From CAZSDU01 sp964429135 (GTDB lineage: Bacteria; Bacteroidota; Bacteroidia; Bacteroidales; FEN-979), in NCBI GenBank assembly GCA_964429135.1, contig CAYSAU010000023.1, forward strand, positions 1 to 19,530: a stretch of DNA of 19,530 nucleotides, in the 5' to 3' direction. The notes beneath the pieces are model-generated. The model saw only the letters and a program-made list of their open reading frames with translations, was not told where the DNA came from and searched no databases. Positions 1-7,600 of the stretch are shown piece by piece. The stretch's first letter is position 1, and each line of letters begins with the position of its first letter. The position numbers and the translations under genes are program-made.

Positions 1-1
1 T

Positions 2-61
2 GGCGGATTCAAACTGTATAAAAACAGAAAAAAAGAAAACGAAGAAGAAGCAACGGCCTGA
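2..61 (+). CDS. 3' end of an unidentified + strand gene (partial)
   Basis: The first bases read openly in frame 2 to a TGA at 59-61. They give 19 residues that begin GGFKLYK and end in a Lys/Glu-rich tail (KKENEEEATA). A charged tail after a short hydrophobic stretch is typical of the cytoplasmic C terminus of a membrane protein, but so little is visible that no family can be named. The gene would converge on the response regulator gene, with the heptamer repeat between the two ends. Only the open frame and plausible composition support it; it could be chance. Confidence 0.35.
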   Translation, partial: GGFKLYKNRKKENEEEATA

Positions 62-69
62 CAAAGTAA

Positions 70-97
70 CTATCGCCTATCGCCTATCGCCTATCGC
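70..97 (-). repeat. Heptamer tandem array (GCGATAG x4) at the 3' end of the response regulator gene
   Basis: Four perfect copies of CTATCGC on the + strand (GCGATAG read in the sense of the minus-strand gene). The array overlaps the end of the response regulator gene. It encodes that protein's last residues (AIGDRR) and its TAG stop at 77-79. Seven is not a multiple of three, so three units read in this orientation place a TAG in every frame. A second, imperfect array of the same unit lies at 1393-1426. Confidence 0.9.
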
Positions 98-520
98 AGA
101 TGGCTTCCCAAGGAATTCTTTCACCAGGTTGGTCATTTCCTCTCTGGCAAGGGGTTTGGCAAGATAGGCATGATAGCCGCTTGAAAGGATGTATTCCCGG
201 TCGTTGGGCAGGGCATAAGCAGTCTGGGCAATGGCAGGCAGTTCACGATAAATTTCAAAACGTTTGCGGATCTCCTGCAACAGTTTTACTCCGTTCCAGG
301 GGTAAGGAATATTGATGTCAAAAAGGAAGAGATCAAAAGTGCGGCCTTCTGCCAGCCATTTTTCCAGGATCTCCAGGGTGGCATCACCATGTTCTACCAC
401 GTTAGTATTGCAAAAACTCCTAAGCCATATTTGAAGAATGCTGGCTGTGGCCGGATCATCTTCCAGGATCAGTACTTCGGGCAGCCTGGGGGTATGGTGA
501 ACAGGGGTTATCGCTTCCAT
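77..520 (-). CDS. Single-domain response regulator (CheY-like receiver)
   Basis: A 147-residue protein that is one receiver domain with no output domain. It should accept a phosphoryl group from a histidine kinase and act by protein-protein contact. Visible receiver residues are the acidic cluster E20-D21-D22, phospho-acceptor D68 (FLFDINIP), switch T100 (AQTAYA) and conserved K122 (LAKP). The residues before about 15 are a short leader. The last six residues (AIGDRR) and the stop come from the heptamer repeat array, so the native C terminus probably ended near GKPS. No kinase gene lies in the window, so the partner is unknown. It follows the aldolase gene on the same strand after 68 bp and appears to have its own promoter. 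The family is certain; the pathway is not assignable. Confidence 0.93.
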   Translation of the reverse strand: MEAITPVHHTPRLPEVLILEDDPATASILQIWLRSFCNTNVVEHGDATLEILEKWLAEGRTFDLFLFDINIPYPWNGVKLLQEIRKRFEIYRELPAIAQTAYALPNDREYILSSGYHAYLAKPLAREEMTNLVKEFLGKPSAIGDRR

Positions 521-536
521 GACGGGAAATAGAGCG

Positions 537-544
537 TAAAGATA
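537..544 (-). promoter_or_regulatory. Candidate -7 box for the response regulator gene
   Basis: On the minus strand the sequence TATCTTTA, preceded by C, ends 16 bases before the ATG. It matches seven of eight positions of the Bacteroidetes -7 consensus TAnnTTTG. The -33 region has no clear TTG; the inverted repeat at 563-578 lies there instead. This is inferred from sequence only. Confidence 0.4.
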
Positions 545-562
545 GCACAGATCAGCGTATAA

Positions 563-578
563 TTAACCTAACGGTTAA
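563..578. promoter_or_regulatory. Small inverted repeat TTAACC-TAAC-GGTTAA (possible operator)
   Basis: Perfect 6-bp arms flank a 4-base loop between the aldolase stop and the response regulator start. It falls about 18 bases upstream of the candidate -7 box, where a -33 element should be, so it could be a binding site for a regulator. It is not a good intrinsic terminator: the stem is AT-rich and no T run follows it in the direction of the minus-strand transcript. A perfect A7T7 tract (577-590) abuts it. Confidence 0.25.
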
Positions 579-588
579 AAAAATTTTT

Positions 589-1365
589 TTATTGCTTCTC
601 TTTTATTGCCCTGAGCTGTTCTTCGCTTAGTCCCTGAGCTTCAAGTCCAGAGGCTTTACAACTGAACCATATACTTGCCGACTTGGCCAGGATATCCAAT
701 AGGTCGAAGGCCTCAGCAACGGAAGTTCCGATGGCCAGACAACCATGCTTTTCCCATATCACCACCTTATGGGTTTCAAACTTTTCCCGGGTTAAGGCTG
801 CTATTTCCTTGCTTCCGGGTATGGCAAACGGAATAAAGCCCACCCCTTCGGGAATAAATAACCCTGTTTCGGGGTGCATTCTCCTCAGCATGTGGTTGAT
901 GGCCTCCTCTTCCGTGAACTTCGCGATATGGGTCAGGGCAATCAGTTCTGTAACATGAGCATGCAACAGCACTTTTTCAGGCGCATTTTTCTTCATCAGC
1001 ATCTGATGTACCTCCAGGTGGGTGGCTAATTCCGAGCTGGGCTTCAGTCGGCCATTGTCGTCTGAAAGCACTGCTGCCTGTCCATCTGTATTGAGGGCCA
1101 AAACACAAACATGTTTTTCGGGATTTATGGCTAACTCGCGCATTCTGCAACCACTTGCTGACACCAATAACAATTGTTTCTCCAATCCGCCGGCCTGGTC
1201 ATTCACCAACTTCCTCTCTCTCCAACCCGCCATCTCAGTAACGTTCACCGATATGTTCCCTGCATTCCGTTCTGCCCATCCGCGTTCCCAGAGATATCCG
1301 GCCACTTCGGCCATTTCCTGAAGCGCTGTCTTGACCAGAGGTTGTGTTAAAATCGATTGTTTCAT
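589..1365 (-). CDS. rhaD: Class II aldolase, rhamnulose-1-phosphate aldolase-like (RhaD)
   Basis: A 258-residue class II aldolase/adducin-fold protein. By resemblance to E. coli RhaD it would cleave L-rhamnulose 1-phosphate into dihydroxyacetone phosphate and L-lactaldehyde in the cytoplasm. Visible features in order are the phosphate-binding NAGNIS loop (34-39), the acidic residue in PSSELATH (E112, matching catalytic E117 of E. coli), the zinc pair in LLHAHVT (H135, H137) and the third zinc ligand in WEKHG (H207). IPEGVGFIPF-IPG (171-184) also matches the RhaD pattern. Length is near the usual 270. No rhaA, rhaB or rhamnose transporter is in the window, so the substrate rests on sequence likeness alone; a fuculose-phosphate or other class II aldolase is possible. 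It lies 55 bp behind tadA, and that gap holds a heptamer array. No clear own promoter was seen. Confidence 0.82.
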   Translation of the reverse strand: MKQSILTQPLVKTALQEMAEVAGYLWERGWAERNAGNISVNVTEMAGWRERKLVNDQAGGLEKQLLLVSASGCRMRELAINPEKHVCVLALNTDGQAAVLSDDNGRLKPSSELATHLEVHQMLMKKNAPEKVLLHAHVTELIALTHIAKFTEEEAINHMLRRMHPETGLFIPEGVGFIPFAIPGSKEIAALTREKFETHKVVIWEKHGCLAIGTSVAEAFDLLDILAKSASIWFSCKASGLEAQGLSEEQLRAIKEKQ

Positions 1366-1392
1366 GATGCTGTTGTTAGATTAAATGATGCA

Positions 1393-1426
1393 GGATCGCC
1401 TATCGCCTATCGCATACCGCCTATCG
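1393..1426 (-). repeat. Degenerate heptamer array (GCGATAG family) at the 3' end of tadA
   Basis: The + strand shows two perfect CTATCGC units (1400-1413), flanked by a degenerate GGATCGC (1393-1399), a variant ATACCGC (1414-1420) and a last CTATCG (1421-1426). It is the same unit as the array at 70-97 and has the same orientation relative to its gene. The TAG stop of tadA (1421-1423) lies in the final unit. The array then fills much of the 55-bp gap before the aldolase start. Confidence 0.85.
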
Positions 1427-1870
1427 TTTTTTTCTGAAAAATGCTTTCAAAATCTCTCCGCATTCCTGTTCCAGAATTCCTGAGTTGACTTCTGTTTTCG
1501 GATGCAGCAAAGGGTGATCAACAAGCCTGTATCCTCTTTTTTCATCCCCTGCGCCGAAAACAATCCTGCCGACATGTGTCCAGAAAGCCGCTCCTGCACA
1601 CATCACACAGGGTTCCAGGGTTACGAACAGTGTGCATTCAGTAAGGTATTTTCCACCCAGATGGTCGGCGGCTGCCGTAAACGCCTGCATTTCCGCATGG
1701 GCCGTCACATCATTGAGGGTCTCGGTAAGATTATGCGCCCTGGCTACTATTCTATGGTCGCATACAACCACTGCTCCAACCGGTACTTCATCTTTTTCAA
1801 AGGCCTTCCTGGCTTCATTCAGGGCTTCATTCATAAAATATTCATCAGAAAACAAGGTATAAGACATCAT
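1421..1870 (-). CDS. tadA: tRNA-specific adenosine deaminase TadA
   Basis: A 149-residue cytidine/deoxycytidylate deaminase-fold enzyme. TadA converts A34 to inosine in the anticodon of tRNA-Arg(ACG) and is normally essential. The zinc and proton-shuttle signature is complete: HAE at 58-60 (H58 zinc, E60 proton shuttle) and PCVMC at 87-91 (C88 and C91 zinc). VGAVVV (31-36) and the MCAGA continuation are typical of TadA rather than of free-nucleoside deaminases. Length is normal. The start is a tandem ATGATG; either Met works. The stop codon lies in the heptamer array. It follows truB by 53 bp, and that gap carries a good -7 box, so tadA may be transcribed both from truB and from its own promoter. 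A related guanine deaminase is the main alternative, but it is less likely with this motif set. Confidence 0.93.
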   Translation of the reverse strand: MMSYTLFSDEYFMNEALNEARKAFEKDEVPVGAVVVCDHRIVARAHNLTETLNDVTAHAEMQAFTAAADHLGGKYLTECTLFVTLEPCVMCAGAAFWTHVGRIVFGAGDEKRGYRLVDHPLLHPKTEVNSGILEQECGEILKAFFRKKR

Positions 1871-1889
1871 CAGCGAGGCATTAATGAAT

Positions 1890-1897
1890 CAAATTTA
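1890..1897 (-). promoter_or_regulatory. Candidate -7 box for tadA (TAAATTTG)
   Basis: On the minus strand TAAATTTG fits the Bacteroidetes -7 consensus TAnnTTTG exactly and ends 19 bases before the tadA start. It lies in the 53-bp gap after truB. No convincing TTG was found at the -33 distance, so strength is uncertain. Confidence 0.4.
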
Positions 1898-1923
1898 CGA
1901 ATTTTTCGAAAGGCGATGGGCGG

Positions 1924-2604
1924 TCATATATTGCTTTTCAAGTCTTCCAGTTCCCATGCATCGCGGAGGTGATAGGGGCCAATCCGGGTACGGCAAAGGG
2001 CGCTGAGGTGCGCTCCGCAGCCAAGCAATTCTCCCAGGTCGCGGGCTATAGCCCGGATATAAGTGCCCTTGCTGCAGATGATACGGAAATCCAGTTCCGG
2101 CAGCCGTATGGCCGTGATCTCAAAGGCCGGGATATGGATCAGCCTCGGGCTGATCTCCACCTCCTGATCCTGACGGGCATATTCATAGGCTCTTTTCCCT
2201 TCAATCTTGCGCGCGGAATAGACCGGCGGGATTTGAAGATAAGTTCCGCTGAGTGCTGTTACCGCATTCCCGAGCTTTTCTTCAGAAAAATTATCGAGGT
2301 CGAAGGTTTTGTCCACCGCTGTTTCCAGATCGTAAGAAGGAGTCGTGGCGCCCAGGGTAAAAGTGCCGGTATATTCTTTTTCCTGAGCCTGAAATTCATC
2401 AATTCTCTTGGTAAACTTCCCGGTACAAAGGATCAGCAAACCCGTAGCCAGAGGATCGAGGGTCCCGGCATGACCGATTTTGATCTTTTTTATTCCCAGC
2501 CTTAAACGGAGAAATCCCCTTATATTGTTTACCACATCAAAGGATGTCCAGCGGTAAGGTTTGTTAATCAGCAGGATTTCACCTGTTTCAAATTGAAACG
2601 GCAT
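1924..2604 (-). CDS. truB: tRNA pseudouridine(55) synthase TruB
   Basis: A 226-residue pseudouridine synthase that makes Psi55 in the T-loop of most tRNAs. The catalytic motif GHAGTLDPLATGLL carries the nucleophile D50. KEYTG (76-80) supplies the conserved Tyr79 that packs against the target base. CSKGTYIRAIARDLGE (177-192) holds the conserved Lys and Arg of motif III. The N-terminal INKPYRWTSFDVV is the usual family opening. It is shorter than E. coli TruB (314) and lacks the C-terminal PUA-like domain, as is common for Bacteroidetes TruB. Its ATG overlaps the uppP stop by one base (TGATG), so translation is probably coupled. Identification is secure. Confidence 0.97.
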   Translation of the reverse strand: MPFQFETGEILLINKPYRWTSFDVVNNIRGFLRLRLGIKKIKIGHAGTLDPLATGLLILCTGKFTKRIDEFQAQEKEYTGTFTLGATTPSYDLETAVDKTFDLDNFSEEKLGNAVTALSGTYLQIPPVYSARKIEGKRAYEYARQDQEVEISPRLIHIPAFEITAIRLPELDFRIICSKGTYIRAIARDLGELLGCGAHLSALCRTRIGPYHLRDAWELEDLKSNI

Positions 2605-3383
2605 CAGAGTATGTTTAGGCTTTTTCCGCTCAGGATGAGAACGATCAGGATCACACCTATCGCGATGCGGTAATATCCGAACATCTTGAACCCGTAACGG
2701 GTCAGAAAGGCAATGAAGGATTTGATGGCAACCATGGCCACGATGAAGGAAACCAGGTTCCCGATCAGCAGGATATTGATGTTTTCGACCGTAATGACTT
2801 TGTAATTCTCATATAATTTGAAGGCAGAGGCCGCGAACATGGTGGGCACCGCCAGGAAAAAAGAGAACTCGGCAGCATGCTTACGGCTGAGTTTCTGGCT
2901 CATCCCCCCGATGATGGTGGCCGCAGAACGGCTAACACCGGGAATTACGGAGATGATCTGGAAAAGACCGATCACGAATGATTTTTTATAAGTCAGCTTC
3001 GTGTTTTCGTTTTCCGGTTTATCAAACCAGCGGTCCACGAAAATCAATAAGACCCCTCCGACCAGCAGGGCAATGGCAACGATAAGCACGCTGCCCAGCA
3101 TGCTGTCGATTTGTTTTTCAAGTAAAAACGCAATAATCAGCGGGAGACAAGCCACGAAAAGCTTGAAGTAAAAATCCCAGGTTTGAAAAAAACGTTTCCA
3201 GTAAAGCACGATGACCGACAGTATGGCGCCAAACTGTATGTTCACGGTAAAGGCTTTGACAAATTCGGTGCTTGGAATTCCCAGCAAGCTTTGGGTGATG
3301 ATCATGTGTCCGGTGGAAGAAATGGGGAGGAATTCGGTGATCCCCTCCACGATGGCAATGATAATGGCCTGGAAAATGGTCAT
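2604..3383 (-). CDS. uppP: Undecaprenyl-diphosphatase UppP (BacA)
   Basis: A 259-residue polytopic inner-membrane phosphatase of the BacA type. It dephosphorylates undecaprenyl diphosphate to recycle the lipid carrier for peptidoglycan and other surface glycans; extra copies give bacitracin resistance in other species. Both signatures are intact: EGITEFLPISSTGH (13-26) with E13, E17, S23 and H26, and PGVSRSAATI (148-157) with the conserved Arg152. About seven or eight hydrophobic segments are visible, including residues 1-12, 76-88, 98-117, 171-188, 203-225 and 239-253. It is co-transcribed with its neighbours: its ATG overlaps the DUF3098 stop (TAATG), and its stop overlaps the truB ATG. Confidence 0.97.
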   Translation of the reverse strand: MTIFQAIIIAIVEGITEFLPISSTGHMIITQSLLGIPSTEFVKAFTVNIQFGAILSVIVLYWKRFFQTWDFYFKLFVACLPLIIAFLLEKQIDSMLGSVLIVAIALLVGGVLLIFVDRWFDKPENENTKLTYKKSFVIGLFQIISVIPGVSRSAATIIGGMSQKLSRKHAAEFSFFLAVPTMFAASAFKLYENYKVITVENINILLIGNLVSFIVAMVAIKSFIAFLTRYGFKMFGYYRIAIGVILIVLILSGKSLNIL

Positions 3384-3655
3384 TACTCTTTAGGTTTTTT
3401 CATGATGGCAAAGATTTCCACCGCATACCCGGCAAGGATCAGGATGGGGGCCAGCGTGATCCTTCGAAAACTGAAAATCTCAGGGTTGAAGACCGTGGGA
3501 TCCTCGGAACCTCCGCCTATCATCAGAAGAAAACCCACAACAATCAAGGCCAGCCCGATGAGCATAAGGCGGTAGTTTTCTTTTCCAAAAGCAAATTCGC
3601 CGGTTTTGACAGGTTCAGGGACAGAAGCAGGTTTGATATTTTTTTTCTTTTCCAT
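3383..3655 (-). CDS. DUF3098 small membrane protein
   Basis: A 90-residue protein with a Lys-rich cytoplasmic start and two transmembrane segments at about 28-47 and 66-84. They are joined by a loop with GGGSEDP and NPEIFSFRRITLAP. This FAFGKENY...GGGSEDP...FNPEIFSFRRITLAP pattern is that of the Bacteroidetes family DUF3098, whose biochemical role is not known to me. In this phylum it typically sits between ftsX and uppP, as here, which suggests a part in division or lipid-carrier recycling. It overlaps uppP by one base and lies 37 bp after ftsX, with a promoter candidate between. Function by context is inference. Confidence 0.9.
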   Translation of the reverse strand: MEKKKNIKPASVPEPVKTGEFAFGKENYRLMLIGLALIVVGFLLMIGGGSEDPTVFNPEIFSFRRITLAPILILAGYAVEIFAIMKKPKE

Positions 3656-3675
3656 AAAAGGCTAAGTTTAAGGCA

Positions 3676-3704
3676 CAAAACTACGGATAATTTTAAACAT
3701 ACAA
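3676..3704 (-). promoter_or_regulatory. Candidate promoter for DUF3098-uppP-truB
   Basis: On the minus strand TTG (3702-3704), 18 bases, then TAGTTTTG (3676-3683) fits the Bacteroidetes TTTG / TAnnTTTG layout. The -7 box ends 20 bases before the DUF3098 start. The -33 part falls in the end of ftsX. It would give the three overlapping genes a promoter separate from ftsX. Confidence 0.45.
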
Positions 3705-4571
3705 GAGATCGGTCTTGATTCGCAGATACTTCCTGACAGCAAACCAGGTATAAACCCAGGAAAGACCGATGCCCATGAAAATGATCAGGGCGGTCAACAC
3801 CAGCAGCATGGTCAGATCCTGAAGTTCGAGCAGCTCGGGAAGCTGTTCGATGCCGAAATAAGTTACCACCATCAGCATCCCGATGGCAAAAAAAGCGCTG
3901 ATACAACCATGGAGAATGGCTCTGTATAAAAAAGGTTTGCGGATAAATCCTTCGGTGGCGCCGACCAGTTGCATACTTCGGATCAGGAAACGCTTGGAAT
4001 AAACAGACAGCCGGATGGTGTTGTTGATCAGTACCATGGCGATGAACAGAAGAATCGCGCTGAATCCCAATAAAATAAGGCTGATTTTTTCGAGGTTCTT
4101 ATTGATGGAATCCACCAGGGAACGCTGATAAAACACTTCCTTGATCTCGGGGTTGGTCAGCAACCGCTGTTCAATCCTTCTTAAACTGTCGCTGTTGGCA
4201 TAAGGCGCTTTCAGCCTCAGCTCAATGGCAGGTAAAAGAGGATTATACCCCAGAAAACCGATGAAATCTTCTCCCAGTTCATCCTGAAGCCTCTCCGCTG
4301 CCCTGTCGCGGGGAATATATTCCGATGACTTTACATAATACGTATGGTCGAGTTTCTTTTTTAAGGCCATGATCCCCGATTCTTTCACCCCATCGCGTAT
4401 CATGATGGAATACCCAATGTTCTCTTTCACATATTCCGAAAGTTTACCGGCATGCAAAATGATCATGCCCAGTAACCCGATCAGGAATAACACCAGGGTG
4501 ATGCTGATGATCGTGGTGACATAAGAGGTGGCAATCCTTCGCTGGTAATAACTTTCTTCCCCCTGTAGCAT
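3693..4571 (-). CDS. ftsX: Cell division protein FtsX (permease-like)
   Basis: A 292-residue inner-membrane protein of the FtsX family. With the ATPase FtsE it forms an ABC-like complex at the septum that activates peptidoglycan hydrolases. It has the standard layout: a cytoplasmic start with YYQRRIATSYVTT, TM1 at about 18-40, a large periplasmic domain at about 41-160, then TM2 (163-184), TM3 (218-239) and TM4 (254-278). The cytoplasmic stretch between TM2 and TM3 carries the hallmark INNTIRLSVYSKRF and RSMQLVGATEGFIRKPF. No ftsE lies in the window, so it must be encoded elsewhere. It starts 50 bp after the AsmA-like gene, and AT-rich direct repeats lie in that gap. Identification is secure. 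Confidence 0.95.
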   Translation of the reverse strand: MLQGEESYYQRRIATSYVTTIISITLVLFLIGLLGMIILHAGKLSEYVKENIGYSIMIRDGVKESGIMALKKKLDHTYYVKSSEYIPRDRAAERLQDELGEDFIGFLGYNPLLPAIELRLKAPYANSDSLRRIEQRLLTNPEIKEVFYQRSLVDSINKNLEKISLILLGFSAILLFIAMVLINNTIRLSVYSKRFLIRSMQLVGATEGFIRKPFLYRAILHGCISAFFAIGMLMVVTYFGIEQLPELLELQDLTMLLVLTALIIFMGIGLSWVYTWFAVRKYLRIKTDLLYV

Positions 4572-4575
4572 GATA

Positions 4576-4606
4576 TAAAATTACGGCTTAAAATTACGGA
4601 AATTTT
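4576..4606 (-). promoter_or_regulatory. ftsX promoter candidate with 11-bp direct repeats
   Basis: TAAAATTACGG occurs twice on the + strand (4576-4586 and 4589-4599), 13 bp apart. Read on the minus strand each copy contains CGTAATTTTA, a near match to the -7 box TAnnTTTG. The distal box (4589-4596) ends 17 bases before the ftsX ATG, the same spacing as other promoters here; the proximal one is too close to the start. The distal copy also forms the inverted pair AAAATT (4590-4595) and AATTTT (4601-4606). Confidence 0.35.
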
Positions 4607-4621
4607 ACTTCTCCTGAACCA

Positions 4622-7600
4622 TCATCCCTTTTTGCGTTTTTTTTCCAAGCGGCGGATCTCTTTCTGGGTCTTTGTTTCAAAGCCCGCCGTGGATTTTATC
4701 CCACTGAGGGTGCTTTTCCAGATGAAATTGAAAAACCCCTTACTTTTATCCCTGTCATAACAAATGATACCCTGCCGGAACTTCCCTTCATCGTTGGGGT
4801 TTCTACCCGGGATGATCCAATTGATCACATAACTTTCCAACATATTTTGTATGATGTATAAAAAATCTTCACGGGTAGGCTCCAGGCGGAGGGAAAGATG
4901 GCTGTACCATAAATTCAGCTTCCCCTTAGAAAGGCTATCGTTTCCCCTGAAAAATTCGATTGCTGTGCTGTCGGCTGTACCGCTGACAATGCTTACCGGC
5001 ATGAGTTTCGAAAGCATGGGATTGATCTCCCGGAGATCAAGACGTCCCATCCTGGCCTGAAAGGTGAAGGAATCCCTTGGATTTTCAAGCTGAAAATGAA
5101 AGCGGGCCTCCACTTTGCCTTTACCCATAAGCCTGGAAACCGATTGTACTTCCAGGGTTTGGTGTTTTCCGGGCCTGTTGGTAACATGATTCAGAGTAAA
5201 TGCCAGGCTGTCGAAAAATATCCGTCCGGGTTCATCTCCGGTTTGTTCTTCATATTGGGCAAATCCATTGGTCGCCCTGAGGGTGTCAATAAAAACCGGG
5301 AACCTGATCCGCCTTAGAGCGGCTACGGGCATGGGTGGCCTCTGCCAGGCCGGAAAAACCTCCCTTTTATCGCGGTAGGCACTGAAACTGAAACCGGGAA
5401 CGCGGATAAGCCCTGCAGAGATAACAGAATCGTTAAAAAACCTATGGAAATCTATCCGCTCAATGTTGATTTCCGGAATGCTGATTTCCATACGATCGGT
5501 CTGATGCCCTGTTTTCTTTGAAAATTCCTGCCTTGAATACCTGGGGACAAGGAGCAGAGAATCTATCCTGGCGCTTTTATCCCTGGTTGACAGTTGAAAG
5601 CGATTAAAGGAAAATTCATACAGGCTGTCGGGTGAAAGCCAGGAAAATCCTTTGGCAGAAACCGTGATGTCACCGGCATTGAAAAGGGGAGGTTGAGGCA
5701 AATTGTCCCTGCTTGTCGAATCCACGATAAAATCGCTGATGCGGACAAAAGCTTCTTTCAGCCGGTAAACCGAAACCGTATCACTCCGGTGAACCCTGAG
5801 CCCGATGTCGGCGTTGGAAAGCAGCACAGATGAGATCTTCAGGTTTTTCATCAGCAGGGGAAGATGAATTCCTCCGGAAGATTTTTTCACCGCTTTCATT
5901 TCAACGAAAACCGAAGGTTCAATGGCTTCAATTTTTCCTACGATCCATTCCTTGTCGAAAATGGCTTTGTCAAAATAAAAGCCTGAGAGATTCAGCCTGG
6001 GAATATTGGCGGTAAACTTCATGTTTTGAGGGGATGAGGGATCAAATGCCTCCAGCGGAATGAGCTTTAGGCCTTCTGCCGTTATGCTCACGGGGTAGGA
6101 ATGCACTTTTAAGCTGGCACATTCAAGGGCATACGCGCTGTCGGCAACGACCGCATGAAAGGGAAAAACCGAAAGCTGAAGCGAGTCGAAGCGGATAAGG
6201 CCATCCCCGCCTTTGGTTGATGGGATCTGTACCCTTGCCCCCAGCACGCTGAAGTCAATGTCCTTGAGTGAGAAATAACTGGATTTTCTGTCCTCATACC
6301 CATCATAGGAAAAAGCTCCTTTCCTGACCTTCAGGCTGGCAATCTCAAACCGGTGAATCTCGTCGCTTTGTTTTTTGAATACCGGCCCGACCACGGGGGG
6401 ATAATCCGAAACGGATTTTTCTGTTTTTAAGATCAGCCCCGGACTGTCGAATAAAATATCCCTTGCTTTAAGTGTTTTTTCAAAAAACATTTTTTTATGG
6501 TCAAGCCCGGTCAGATACAGTTTTTTCAGACTGAAATCGATGGAAAGCATTGGCTTTGTCTCCACCTGCAACTCGCCGGAGAAAGGTTTGGGTGTTTTCA
6601 TATAATGCAGTTCCCAGGCTTCAATAAGAGAATCCCTGGTGACAATATGCAATCGTTCTGAGCGGAAATGATTCAGGCTGTCGGGGGAACGGTAGCTGAG
6701 ACTGCGAACATCAAGATTAAAATCACGGCTGTAAAAATATCCCTGTTTGTTCATCCCGTGAGCGGAATCGATCTGCAATACCAGCATCTGAAGATCGAAA
6801 GCCGCGGAAAGCAGTTTATGATTCAGCCCGTCAAGATGATGATCAATCTCGAAATAACCACGGTCTATCCTGATCTCATGGCCACGAATAAGCCGGAGAT
6901 ATTTTTTGATCAGCGCATACAACACATCATCGTTTTCTTCATCAAACAAGTCTTCCGGCTTGGAGAAACGTGGGTCCTGATTTTTCGTTTTGTGATACTG
7001 TATGAACTTCAGATCAGGTTCAGTGATCTCCAGCAGGTCGAAATCAAGGATTCGGTAATTAAAGACTTTTTTCAGATCGATTTTTGAAAACACCATGGAC
7101 GGCAGGAAAAAAGACAGGGTGTTTTTTCTGGCTTTTCCCATTTGCAGGTTTTTGATCTGATCGGGAAAAATAATGGCATCCTGCACCTCTATCCTTTCCC
7201 TGGCAGTAGAAAACCGGATACGGCCTGCATTGATGGTATGAATTTCATCCCTCAAAAGAAGGTTAAAATGATTCATTTCAAGATCTATGTCTTTAGAATA
7301 AAAGATCCTCCCCTTGTTCAGGTAGGCAGTGGAGTCGAGGAAAAAATCATTCAGGTAAAGATTCACTTCCGCTATTTTCATTTCCGGGTTCGCCGAAGCC
7401 AGGCTCTTGAAATAATCAAACGAAGCCTTTTTCAAAACCAGTGACCGGATTTCCACGGATTTCAATTCGCCTGAGATGATGGTGAACAAGTCGGCTACCT
7501 TGAATTTTCGTTTATTCTTTTGACCCCCAGGAGAAGCATGGCCGGTTGCCAGATTGCGGAATACTTTAAGGGAAAAATTTTCCAGGGTCACTTCATCCAG

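Noticed and set aside
70..97. Heptamer array as a CRISPR array
   Set aside because: Units are 7 bp and contiguous, with no spacers and no cas genes in the window.
577..590. A7T7 tract as an intrinsic terminator for the aldolase gene
   Set aside because: There is no GC-rich stem before a T run in the direction of transcription, and the tract overlaps the aldolase stop codon.
3544..3906. 120-codon minus-strand frame spanning the ftsX-DUF3098 junction
   Set aside because: It overlaps two secure genes in another frame, and its product is an Arg/His-rich sequence with no family signature.
6668..7444. Plus-strand open frames of 139 and 100 codons inside the AsmA-like gene
   Set aside because: They lie antisense to a clear long coding region, have no recognisable domain or upstream signal, and follow from its codon composition.
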